In this document: one piece after another, positions 6,378 through 13,803 of the stretch
Layout of the letters: each line of letters opens with the position of its first letter
How positions within the stretch are numbered: the first letter of the stretch is position 1
Assembly (NCBI GenBank): GCA_050944915.1
Contig: JBMNRY010000033.1
Coordinates: forward strand, 1 to 18,826
Origin: JBMNRY01 sp050944915
Lineage (GTDB): Bacteria > Bacillota > Limnochordia > JAAZLZ01
DNA: 18,826 nt
Direction: 5' to 3'
Notes under the pieces: generated by a model
Seen by the model: the letters and a program-made list of their open reading frames with translations, nothing else
What the model was told of the DNA's origin: nothing
The model's database searches: none
Translations under genes and position numbers: made by a program

Positions 6378-6839
6378 TTGTCCTTCCCATGGCAGGTAGT
6401 GCCCATGACCAGCTTAGATCATGGGGTGGTTAAGCGGATTGAAGAAATAGAAGAGAAGGCCTTCGGACCGGCCGGTGTCGATCGCTGGTCCATACCTTTG
6501 TTTGTCAACCACGGCCGTTTGTATTTGTTACGAGATGAGGAACAAATCATCGGTGTGGCCCAGTTTATGCGTAACTGGGATGATCCCAACACCGTCTTTC
6601 TCTATGGGTTTTCCATCGATGGGGCTTGGCGGGGCCAAGGTCTAGGCACTTATTTTTTCAGTCGGATCCTGGAGTTGCTGAGGGAAGATAAAGTGGAGCG
6701 GGTCCAGTTGACGGTGGATCCCGCTAATGCCCGGGCAATAGGGTTATACGAAAAGCTGGGTTTTAAGAAACAAAGGCTCCTTACGGCTTTCTACGGCCCC
6801 GGCGTGGACCGTTGGTTGATGGAGTACACTTGGGATTAA
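6378..6839 (+). CDS. GNAT-family N-acetyltransferase
   Basis: The protein is 153 residues. The acetyl-CoA pyrophosphate loop is R85-G-Q-G-L-G90, followed by a helix, then V-x-L-T-V-D-P-A-N-A-R-A-I-G-L-Y-E-K-L-G-F, the classic motif B of GNAT enzymes. The substrate is unknown; an amine on a protein, antibiotic or small molecule is possible, and a RimI-like ribosomal role is only a guess from the fold and the adjacent ribosome assembly gene. TTG 6378 is chosen because GGGGAGGTGA lies at 6364-6373. An in-frame ATG at 6342, inside cdd, has no comparable site. It sits 4 bases after cdd and 11 before era, so all three are likely one transcript. Confidence 0.9.
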   Translation: MSFPWQVVPMTSLDHGVVKRIEEIEEKAFGPAGVDRWSIPLFVNHGRLYLLRDEEQIIGVAQFMRNWDDPNTVFLYGFSIDGAWRGQGLGTYFFSRILELLREDKVERVQLTVDPANARAIGLYEKLGFKKQRLLTAFYGPGVDRWLMEYTWD

Positions 6840-6850
6840 GGGGGGAGGAT

Positions 6851-7732
6851 ATGGATTATCGTTCCGGTTTCGTCGCCGTTATCGGCCGGCCTAACGTGGG
6901 CAAATCGACTATGTTGAATCAACTTCTCGGGCAGAAGGTGACCATCGTCTCCGATAAACCCCAAACAACCAGGAATCAAATCCGTTGTGTCTTGTCGGAA
7001 GAGCGGGGGCAGATCATTTTCATCGACACCCCTGGTTTACATAAGCCACTGCACAAATTGGGGGAGTATATGGTTAAGGTGGCCAAGGATGCCCTGGAGG
7101 AAGTAGATATCATTCTATGGATTGTCGATGGTACCACCGCTCCGGGGCCTGGCGATCGTTATATCGCGGCGGAGATTAAGGACGTGGCCACTCCCCAGTT
7201 CTTGGTGATCAATAAGGCCGATCAGATCGACGATGTCCAGACCCGGGTGGATCAGTATCGTCCCTTAGGGGATTTCACCCACATCGCCGTTGTTTCAGCG
7301 CTAGAGAATACCGGGTTAGAGGCATTGGTCGACGAGCTTTTTAAGTATTTGCCTCCAGGTCCCCAGTATTACCCTGAAGATTGGGTTTCCGATCATCCGG
7401 AACAATTCGTAGTCGCCGAGTTAATTCGGGAAAAGGCCCTGGAGTTGACCTTCGAGGAAGTTCCCCATGCCGTCGCCGTGGAGATCGAAGAGATGGCCCG
7501 CCGGGAAGACCGAGATTTGGTCGATATCCGGGCCACCATCTATGTGGAGCGGGATTCCCAAAAGGGGATCGTCATCGGTAAGGGCGGGCAAATGCTCCGG
7601 GAGATCGGTAGTCGGGCTCGGGAGGATGTGGAAAAGCTTCTAGGCAGCCAAGTTAATCTTCAGTTGTGGGTCAAGGTGAAGAGGGATTGGCGGGACCGGG
7701 AAGGGACCCTCAATCAGTTTGGATATAGTTAA
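6851..7732 (+). CDS. era: GTPase Era
   Basis: The 293-residue GTPase binds the 3' end of 16S rRNA and assists 30S subunit assembly. Motifs are G1 G12-R-P-N-V-G-K-S19, G3 D59-T-P-G, G4 N121-K-A-D124, and G5 S149-A-L. A C-terminal KH RNA-binding domain has G243-K-G-G. ATG 6851 follows GGGGGGAGG at 6840-6848. A longer frame from 6812 runs back into the acetyltransferase gene and lacks such a site. In many relatives recO follows era; here queA follows instead, 14 bases downstream. Confidence 0.98.
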   Translation: MDYRSGFVAVIGRPNVGKSTMLNQLLGQKVTIVSDKPQTTRNQIRCVLSEERGQIIFIDTPGLHKPLHKLGEYMVKVAKDALEEVDIILWIVDGTTAPGPGDRYIAAEIKDVATPQFLVINKADQIDDVQTRVDQYRPLGDFTHIAVVSALENTGLEALVDELFKYLPPGPQYYPEDWVSDHPEQFVVAELIREKALELTFEEVPHAVAVEIEEMARREDRDLVDIRATIYVERDSQKGIVIGKGGQMLREIGSRAREDVEKLLGSQVNLQLWVKVKRDWRDREGTLNQFGYS

Positions 7733-7746
7733 TTGGAGGTCGTTTT

Positions 7747-8769
7747 GTGCAGGTTGCCGATTTCGATTATGAGTTGCCGACGGAATTGATCGCCCAAACC
7801 CCTTTGGCGAGGCGGGAAGGCTCCCGCCTTTTAGTCATTGATCGGCGGGGAGGGACTATCGAACACCGTCGTTTTACCGATTTGCCCCGGTATTTAAGAC
7901 CGGGGGATCTGCTGGTCCTCAACGATACCAAGGTGCGGCCGGCCCGACTTTTAGGCCAGCGAGCCAACGGCGGAATGGCCGAGGTATTACTGCTCCATCA
8001 GCTCGATGAACATCGCTGGGAAGCCTTAGTTCGACCGGGGAGAAGGTTACGAGTGGGAGCGGAGATCAGTTTCGGCGATGGAGTTCTGCGGGGTACAGTA
8101 GTCGACATTACCCCGGGAGGCGAGAGGATTATCGAGTTTGCCTATCAAGGGGTGTTCCAGGAGCTTTTAGCCCAACTAGGGGAAGTCCCCCTACCCCCTT
8201 ATATTCGGGAAAAACTGGCCGATCCCCAACGTTACCAGACTGTTTATGCCCGGGAGGAAGGCTCGGCGGCAGCACCGACGGCTGGTCTTCATTTCACCCC
8301 GGAAATGCTGGAGGAGATCCGGGGGTGTGGGATTGGGACAGCTTTTATCACCCTCCATGTGGGGATCGGCACCTTCAGGCCGGTGAAGACGGAGCGCATC
8401 GAGGAGCACCAGATGCACAGAGAATACTACCGGGTAGGGGAGGAAACCGCGGCCAAGGTGGCCCAGACCCGTCGGGCGGGGGGACGGATCGTGGCCGTAG
8501 GTACCACCGTGGCCAGGACCTTAGAGACCGTCGGGCGGGAGGATGGTACCATCGGCTCCGGCAGCGGTTGGACCGATATTTTCATCTATCCTGGCTACCG
8601 CTGGCGGGTTGTCGATGGATTGTTGACCAACTTCCATCTGCCCCGTTCCACACTGCTGATGCTGGTCAGTGCTTTAGCGGGCCGGGAGTTGATCATGGAG
8701 GCTTATCGAGTTGCTGTTGAGGAACGTTACCGGTTTTTTAGTTTTGGTGATGCTTGTTTGATTTTGTAA
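7747..8769 (+). CDS. queA: tRNA preQ1 ribosyltransferase-isomerase QueA
   Basis: The 340-residue enzyme transfers and isomerises the ribosyl group of S-adenosylmethionine onto preQ1 in tRNA, giving epoxyqueuosine at wobble position 34. Family blocks are F-D-Y-E-L-P near the N-terminus, L-V-L-N-D-T-K-V, P-L-P-P-Y-I, A-A-P-T-A-G-L-H-F-T near residue 180, H-V-G-I-G-T-F-R-P-V, and T-N-F-H-L-P-R-S-T-L. GTG 7747 follows GGAGGT at 7735-7740 and gives the family-typical N-terminus. It sits directly before tgt, the enzyme that makes its substrate tRNA. Confidence 0.98.
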   Translation: MQVADFDYELPTELIAQTPLARREGSRLLVIDRRGGTIEHRRFTDLPRYLRPGDLLVLNDTKVRPARLLGQRANGGMAEVLLLHQLDEHRWEALVRPGRRLRVGAEISFGDGVLRGTVVDITPGGERIIEFAYQGVFQELLAQLGEVPLPPYIREKLADPQRYQTVYAREEGSAAAPTAGLHFTPEMLEEIRGCGIGTAFITLHVGIGTFRPVKTERIEEHQMHREYYRVGEETAAKVAQTRRAGGRIVAVGTTVARTLETVGREDGTIGSGSGWTDIFIYPGYRWRVVDGLLTNFHLPRSTLLMLVSALAGRELIMEAYRVAVEERYRFFSFGDACLIL

Positions 8770-8785
8770 AGGGAGGAGGTGGCTT

Positions 8786-9910
8786 ATGGCGATTTCCTTT
8801 GAGGTCCTCAAAACTTCCCGGGAACATGCCGGCCGTTTAGGCCGTTTAACCACCCCCCACGGTGTCATCGAGACCCCGGTCTTCATGCCCGTAGGTACCC
8901 AGGGGACGGTAAAGGCTATGGCTCCCCAAGAGTTGGAAGAAATAGGGGCCCAGATCGTGCTAAGCAATACCTATCATCTTTATCTGCGGCCGGGTCATGA
9001 TTTGGTGGCCGAGGCCGGAGGTTTGCATAAATTCATGAATTGGGACCGACCGATTCTGACCGATAGCGGTGGTTTCCAGGTCTTTAGCCTGGCCGCCTTG
9101 CGAGAGATCACCGAAGAAGGGGTCACTTTCCAGTCCCATCTCGACGGTTCCCGCCATTTCATCGGACCGGAAGAATCGATGGAGATTCAGCAGGCCCTAG
9201 GTGCTGATATCGTCATGGCCTTCGATGAGTGTGCTCCCTATCCCAGTAGTTATGATTATACGAAGAAGGCCATGCTTTTGACTAGTCAGTGGGCCGAACG
9301 TTGTCAAAAGGCTCACAAAAGGGAGGATCAAGCCCTCTTTGGGATCGTTCAAGGGGGAATGTTCGCCGATTTACGCAAGCGCAGTGCCATCGAATTGGTT
9401 CAGATGGATTTCCCCGGCTATGCTGTGGGAGGTTTGAGCGTCGGCGAGCCCATGGAGCTCATGAATGAGATGTTAGAGGTGGTCACACCCCTCCTGCCCG
9501 AGGAGAAACCCCGTTATCTGATGGGGGTCGGCTCCCCCGATTATCTTTTTGCCGGTGTGGAACGGGGAATCGATATGTTCGACTGTGTCCTGCCCACGAG
9601 GATCGCCCGCCACGGGACGGCCCTCACCCATGATGGGAAGCTGGTGGTGCGCAATGCCGCCTATGCCAGGGATTTTACTCCCCTGGATCATGCATGTGAT
9701 TGCTATATTTGTCAAAACTATACTAGAGCCTATATTCGCCATCTACTCAAGGCGAAGGAAATCCTCGGGGTGCGCTTGGTTACCTGGCATAATTTGGCCT
9801 TTCTTTTAGGTCTCATGGAAAGGATCCGGGAGGCCATCGCCTCCGATAGCTATCTAGAATTTAAGGAGTCCTTTTTTGCCAGATACGATGGAGATGGCGA
9901 AGGGTTTTAG
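8786..9910 (+). CDS. tgt: Queuine/preQ1 tRNA-guanine transglycosylase
   Basis: The 374-residue TIM-barrel enzyme swaps guanine 34 of tRNAs with GUN anticodons for preQ1. The general-base Asp is D93 in D-S-G-G-F-Q, the nucleophile D266 in F-D-C-V-L-P-T-R. Zinc is held by C304, C306, C309 and H335. G-G-L-S-V-G-E is also present. ATG 8786 follows GGGAGGAGGTGG at 8771-8782. It forms a tight unit with queA. No preQ1 synthesis genes (queC, queD, queE, queF) are in the window, so preQ1 must be made elsewhere or imported. Confidence 0.98.
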   Translation: MAISFEVLKTSREHAGRLGRLTTPHGVIETPVFMPVGTQGTVKAMAPQELEEIGAQIVLSNTYHLYLRPGHDLVAEAGGLHKFMNWDRPILTDSGGFQVFSLAALREITEEGVTFQSHLDGSRHFIGPEESMEIQQALGADIVMAFDECAPYPSSYDYTKKAMLLTSQWAERCQKAHKREDQALFGIVQGGMFADLRKRSAIELVQMDFPGYAVGGLSVGEPMELMNEMLEVVTPLLPEEKPRYLMGVGSPDYLFAGVERGIDMFDCVLPTRIARHGTALTHDGKLVVRNAAYARDFTPLDHACDCYICQNYTRAYIRHLLKAKEILGVRLVTWHNLAFLLGLMERIREAIASDSYLEFKESFFARYDGDGEGF

Positions 9911-9968
9911 ATTTCGGTGCCGAACCTGTAGTTCGATGGATTTTTTTGGTAGAAGGGAGGTTTTGTCC

Positions 9969-10265
9969 ATGGATATGTTTTTGGCCCAAGAAGGGGGCGT
10001 AGCCGCCGGCTTGGCTCAGTTTACCCCATTTATTTTTATGATGATTGTCTTTTACTTCCTGTTGATTCGACCTCAACAGCAACAACAAAAACGCCGACAA
10101 GAGCTTTTGGCATCCCTCAAAAGGGGTGATAAAGTGATCACCGTCGGTGGGATCCACGGGGAGATCACCGAGTTAAGGGATGATGTCATCACCCTCAGAA
10201 TCGCTGAGAATGTGGATATCCGTGTATCCCGGGCGGGTATTAGCGTCGTCAAAGGCAAAGAATAG
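9969..10265 (+). CDS. yajC: Preprotein translocase subunit YajC
   Basis: The 98-residue single-pass membrane protein is an accessory of the SecDF complex. One transmembrane helix spans about residues 19-35, ending in the family motif L-I-R-P-Q-Q-x-x-x-K. A small cytoplasmic domain follows, with G-D-x-V-x-T-V-G-G-I-H-G. ATG 9969 is chosen because AGAAGGGAGG lies at 9951-9960; an in-frame upstream ATG at 9876 is inside tgt. The tgt-yajC-secD-secF order is widespread, but here a terminator and an HD gene separate yajC from secD. Confidence 0.95.
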   Translation: MDMFLAQEGGVAAGLAQFTPFIFMMIVFYFLLIRPQQQQQKRRQELLASLKRGDKVITVGGIHGEITELRDDVITLRIAENVDIRVSRAGISVVKGKE

Positions 10266-10273
10266 TGTAATTC

Positions 10274-10301
10274 GGGCGGCAGGTGACTGTCGCTCCTTTT
10301 T
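10274..10301 (+). terminator. Intrinsic terminator after yajC
   Basis: A 9-bp stem (10274-10282 with 10287-10295, two G.T pairs) closes a GTGA tetraloop and is followed by CTTTTT. It probably ends the transcript running from cdd to yajC. Confidence 0.75.
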
Positions 10302-10354
10302 GTGCCCAGACTGGACCTCGGCCCCATCCTCTACTTTGATCTAGGAGGTAATCA

Positions 10355-11026
10355 ATGGCCTATCCCTCCCTCAAATTGGAAGATATCAAAGCCCACCGGG
10401 CCATTGCCGTTTATTTAGAGAAGGCCAATGAGCATTTGGCCCATCTAGGTTTTACGGAACATGGTCGCCGCCATGTCACTTTGGTGGCTGCCATCGCGAG
10501 GAATATTCTTAGTGGCTTAGGATATCCCCAGCGAACGGTAGAGTTGGCCGAGATCGCTGGCTACTGCCATGATTTAGGTAATGTGGTGGGACGCTCGGGC
10601 CACGGTGGGACAGGGGCCTTGCTTTTGGCACCCATCTTAACGGAAATGGGCATGGACCCAGAGGAAATAGCAATCATCGTCGGTGCCATCGGCAACCACG
10701 AAGAAGAAGTCGGTCAGCCCGTCAACGAGGTCGGCGCGGCTTTGATTTTAGCCGATAAGAGCGATGTCCACCGCAGTCGGGTCCGCAACAGGGATTTTGC
10801 CACCTTCGATATCCACGACCGGGTCAATTACGCGGTGACCAAATCCTATCTCCATATCGATGGTGATGCTCGAACCTTGACTTTAGAGATTACCATCGAA
10901 ACGGAGCTCACTTCGGTGATGGAATATTTCGAGATTTTCCTCCAGCGAATGTTGATGTGCCGCCGGGCGGCGGAATTCTTAGACTGTCGGTTCCATTTGG
11001 AGATCAACGGTGCCAAGTTATTATAA
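10355..11026 (+). CDS. HD-domain metal-dependent phosphohydrolase
   Basis: The 223-residue protein has HD-superfamily metal ligands H36 or H40 (E-H-G-R-R-H), H72-D73 (C-H-D-L-G-N), H115 (G-N-H-E-E) and D134 (A-D-K-S-D). The order fits a phosphohydrolase that cleaves nucleotides or cyclic nucleotides, but the substrate is not deducible. No GYP signature or sensor domain is visible. ATG 10355 follows AGGAGGT at 10343-10349. It lies between a terminator upstream and a strong promoter downstream, so it may be transcribed alone; I see no convincing promoter of its own in the 53 bases after the terminator. Its placement between yajC and secD suggests a core rather than recently acquired gene. Confidence 0.9.
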   Translation: MAYPSLKLEDIKAHRAIAVYLEKANEHLAHLGFTEHGRRHVTLVAAIARNILSGLGYPQRTVELAEIAGYCHDLGNVVGRSGHGGTGALLLAPILTEMGMDPEEIAIIVGAIGNHEEEVGQPVNEVGAALILADKSDVHRSRVRNRDFATFDIHDRVNYAVTKSYLHIDGDARTLTLEITIETELTSVMEYFEIFLQRMLMCRRAAEFLDCRFHLEINGAKLL

Positions 11027-11056
11027 TCCAGGGCCTTTTTAGCATGGAGGGCCAAA

Positions 11057-11086
11057 TTGACACGGGTTGGGGAACCGGGATATAAT
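11057..11086 (+). promoter_or_regulatory. Strong sigma-A promoter for secD-secF
   Basis: TTGACA (11057-11062) and TATAAT (11081-11086) are perfect consensus boxes with an 18-base spacer. The predicted start is near 11093, which rules out the TTG at 11067 as the secD start. Confidence 0.88.
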
Positions 11087-11138
11087 CTCTTTATGTTTGT
11101 CGGCGAAGGCTGAATTTTTTCAGGAGAGGGGATGGCTA

Positions 11139-12353
11139 ATGCGACGAGGGAATGTAATGCGCCTAGTCGGAATCTTAATTTTACTACTCATAGCCGGTGG
11201 CATCCTCTATACCAAGCCTATGAAATTAGGTCTTGATTTACAGGGTGGCATCCATGTGGTCATGGAAGCGGTAGATACGGGGGATGGGGCAATAACCCCT
11301 GAGACCATGAATCGAACCATGGCCGTTATTGAACGGCGGATCAACGCTTTAGGTGTGACGGAACCCATCGTGCAACGCCAGGGCGAACGCCGGATTATCG
11401 TCCAACTGCCGGGAATTGAAGATCAACAGCAAGCCGTTGATTTGATCGGCAAGACTGCCGTTTTGGAATTCCTCGATCCCACGGGGGCGACAGTCCTCAC
11501 CGGGGCCGATTTGAAAGATGCCAATGTGGCTCGAGACCATGTGGGTCGACCGGCGGTCAACGTGGAATTCACCGCCGAAGGGCGGCGGAAATTTGCCGAC
11601 GCGACGACCCGGTGGGTCGGGCAGCAAATGCCCATCGTCCTCGACGGGGAACTGATTAGTGCTCCCGTCATTCAGCAGGCGATCACCGAGGGCGTGGCCC
11701 AAATCGCTGGCCCTGGTTTTACCACCGAAAGTGCTTCGGAATTGGTCCTGTTGTTGCGGGCTGGTGCTCTCCCGGTACCTTTGGAAGCGGTAGAAATCCG
11801 CAATGTGGGGCCCATCCTGGGCAGAGAATCTATTGAGGATAGTTGGAAGGCCGGTCTCATCGGCATTATTTTCGTATTTCTCTTTATGTTAGCTTATTAC
11901 AAACTACCCGGTGGCGTGGCCGATGTTGCCTTAGTGTTGTATGTGGCCTTCGTGGGAGCCATCCTCGTTCTGCTCCAAGCCACCCTCACCTTACCCGGTA
12001 TCGCCGGTTTCATCCTGTCGATAGGTATGGCCGTTGATGCCAATGTGATCATCTTTGAACGGATGAAAGAAGAACTCTTGGCAGGCAAGAGCGCCCGGGC
12101 TGCGGTGAGGGCAGGGTTTTCCAGGGCTTTTAGAGCCATTTTTGATGCCAACATTACTACCTTGATTACAGCCCTTGTTTTGTTTAATTTCGGTACAGGC
12201 CCCATTAAGGGCTTTGCCGTAACCTTGTCTGTTGGGATCCTGGTTAGCATGTTCACGGCCATCCTCGTGACCCGAACCCTACTGTTGATGGTCATCGACC
12301 TGGATCCCCACCGATTCGGCCGCTATCTTGGTTTGAAGGGGGCGACCAAATGA
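11139..12353 (+). CDS. secD: Protein translocase subunit SecD
   Basis: The 404-residue membrane protein works with SecF and YajC to drive late export steps using the proton or sodium gradient. An N-terminal helix (about residues 6-25) precedes G31-L-D-L-Q-G-G37. An extracytoplasmic P1 region follows, then G-P-x-L-G-R and five C-terminal helices with the RND-type block G-M-A-V-D-A-N-V-I-I-F-E-R. The length is usual for short Gram-positive-type SecD rather than the about 615 residues of E. coli. ATG 11139 follows AGGAGAGGGG at 11122-11131 and lies downstream of the promoter. The stop overlaps secF by 4 bases (ATGA). Confidence 0.97.
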   Translation: MRRGNVMRLVGILILLLIAGGILYTKPMKLGLDLQGGIHVVMEAVDTGDGAITPETMNRTMAVIERRINALGVTEPIVQRQGERRIIVQLPGIEDQQQAVDLIGKTAVLEFLDPTGATVLTGADLKDANVARDHVGRPAVNVEFTAEGRRKFADATTRWVGQQMPIVLDGELISAPVIQQAITEGVAQIAGPGFTTESASELVLLLRAGALPVPLEAVEIRNVGPILGRESIEDSWKAGLIGIIFVFLFMLAYYKLPGGVADVALVLYVAFVGAILVLLQATLTLPGIAGFILSIGMAVDANVIIFERMKEELLAGKSARAAVRAGFSRAFRAIFDANITTLITALVLFNFGTGPIKGFAVTLSVGILVSMFTAILVTRTLLLMVIDLDPHRFGRYLGLKGATK

Positions 12354-13228
12354 GATTCGATATTGTCGGGCGGCGGAAGACTTGGCTGGGATTGGCTGGA
12401 TGCCTCGTCCTTTTCAGTATTATCTTACTCATGACTAAAGGATTGAACCTAGGGATCGATTTTACCGGTGGTGCCTTGTTGGAGCGGGGCTTAGGTCGGC
12501 CGGCCACCGCCGCGGAGGTGGCAGCTGTCCTCGAGGAGGCAACTTTCGATATGGGCTCCCCGGTGATCCAACCTTTGGCCGATGGCCGTGAGGTTTTGAT
12601 CCGAACTAAGGAATTGACCCCGGAGGAGATCGCGATCATCGATGGCCTCTTGGCGGAAGCCTTTGACGGTTCCCAGATCCGCCGCACCGAGGTGGTGGGT
12701 CCGGTGATCGGTGAAGAATTGGTGAGCCAGGCCCTTATGGCCAGTTTCTTGGCTTGTCTCGGTGTTTTGGCTTATGTGACCGTTCGCTTTGAATTTCTAT
12801 CGGGGCTGGCCGCTATTCTGGCTTTGATTTTCGATGTGCTCACCATCGTTGGTGCCTTTATCTTGTTAGGCTGGGAGGTTAACACCCCCTTCGTGGCCGC
12901 GGTCTTGACGGTCATCGGCTATTCCATTAATAATACCATCGTCCTATTCGACCGGGTCCGGGAAAACCTGCAGTACGCCAAGGGTAAGGTGAACTTCCCC
13001 TCCTTGGTGAACGATAGCATCTGGGAGACCATGGCCCGCAGCATCAATACCAGTATTACTACCTTGTCCGTTGTCATCTGTCTATTCCTCTTTGGAGGAG
13101 AGACCATCAAGGACTTCACCTTAGCCTTAATCATCGGCCTTACCGCTGGATTCTACTCCTCTGTATTTATCGCCAGCAACCTCTGGGTCACCTGGCGCCG
13201 GGATCGAGATGGATCGGCAACAGCCTAA
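12350..13228 (+). CDS. secF: Protein translocase subunit SecF
   Basis: The 292-residue partner of SecD has one N-terminal helix (about 12-28), G35-I-D-F-T-G-G41, a short extracytoplasmic region, and five C-terminal helices. The family block G-Y-S-I-N-N-T-I-V-L-F-D-R-V-R-E-N is present, then R-S-I-N-T-S-I-T-T. The ATG overlaps the secD stop by 4 bases, implying coupled translation and equal amounts of the two subunits. No clear terminator follows; the next gene has its own promoter at 13237-13266. Confidence 0.97.
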   Translation: MRFDIVGRRKTWLGLAGCLVLFSIILLMTKGLNLGIDFTGGALLERGLGRPATAAEVAAVLEEATFDMGSPVIQPLADGREVLIRTKELTPEEIAIIDGLLAEAFDGSQIRRTEVVGPVIGEELVSQALMASFLACLGVLAYVTVRFEFLSGLAAILALIFDVLTIVGAFILLGWEVNTPFVAAVLTVIGYSINNTIVLFDRVRENLQYAKGKVNFPSLVNDSIWETMARSINTSITTLSVVICLFLFGGETIKDFTLALIIGLTAGFYSSVFIASNLWVTWRRDRDGSATA

Positions 13229-13236
13229 AGGGTTTC

Positions 13237-13266
13237 TTGGTAATCCTTTCCCCTTAGTGATATAAT
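13237..13266 (+). promoter_or_regulatory. Promoter for the phasin-like gene
   Basis: TTGGTA (13237-13242) and a perfect TATAAT (13261-13266) are 18 bases apart. The start near 13273 leaves a leader of about 32 bases before the ATG at 13305. Confidence 0.7.
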
Positions 13267-13304
13267 AGACTTGGGAAGGTTTGCACAAAGGGGGCCGTAA
13301 ACAG

Positions 13305-13619
13305 ATGTTATCTGAAACGCTGAAGAAATGGCTCATGACTGGCGTTGGTTTGGCTGTGGTGACCGTGGACAAGATTGAAGAGCTGGTCAAGGATTTGGTG
13401 CAACAAGGTCAAGTAACCCAAGAAGAAGGTGAAGAACTCCTTAGTTCCCTGTTGGCTAGAGCCGATAAGGAGCGGCAGGAGCTGTCGGCTCGGATTAGCC
13501 AAGAGGCCCGCCGGTTAGTGGAATCCATGGGCTTTGTCCGGGCGGAGGAAATGGAAGAGCTGCGCAAGCGGGTCCTGGAATTGGAAGCCCGGCTAGCTCG
13601 GATAGAGGAAGAGGATTGA
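13305..13619 (+). CDS. Phasin-like helical protein (COG3937-type)
   Basis: The 104-residue protein is predicted to be almost wholly helical, with an N-terminal amphipathic or hydrophobic patch (about residues 9-24). A charged coiled coil rich in E, R, L and K runs over about residues 72-100 in E-L-R-K-R-V-L-E-L-E-A-R-L. It resembles small proteins annotated as polyhydroxyalkanoate-synthesis regulators of phasin type, often found next to ubiB in Bacillota. That name does not prove a link to polyester granules, and no PHA synthesis gene is in the window. ATG 13305 follows AAAGGGGG at 13287-13294; an in-frame TTG at 13281 has a site placed too close. It is an independent unit with its own promoter and terminator. 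Confidence 0.75.
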   Translation: MLSETLKKWLMTGVGLAVVTVDKIEELVKDLVQQGQVTQEEGEELLSSLLARADKERQELSARISQEARRLVESMGFVRAEEMEELRKRVLELEARLARIEEED

Positions 13620-13637
13620 CGGAATTTTAAGGGGATG

Positions 13638-13673
13638 AAAGGACCCTCTGGTGTCGAACCAAGGGTCCTTTTT
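13638..13673 (+). terminator. Intrinsic terminator after the phasin-like gene
   Basis: A perfect 10-bp stem (13638-13647 with 13662-13671) is extended by four more pairs (13649-13652 with 13658-13661) after a bulged C. The descending arm runs into TTTTT (13669-13673). Confidence 0.93.
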
Positions 13674-13803
13674 GGCTATTTGAGGCTAAGACACGAGGGA
13701 CTCCAGGCAGGAAATGGGCCTTCGGTGGGAAATTTAAGTTGGGGGCCCTATTTCATCCCTGGGTTGCGAGATCAAGGAAAGAACGTATTCTCGGTGAAGG
13801 GCG

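Noticed and set aside
11028..11053. GGGCC-containing region after the HD gene as a terminator
   Set aside because: The two AGGGCC copies are direct repeats, not a usable stem.
13764..13791. TTGCGA-16-TATTCT as the ubiB promoter
   Set aside because: Both boxes are weak, the spacing is short, and the start would fall only a few bases before the GTG at 13804.
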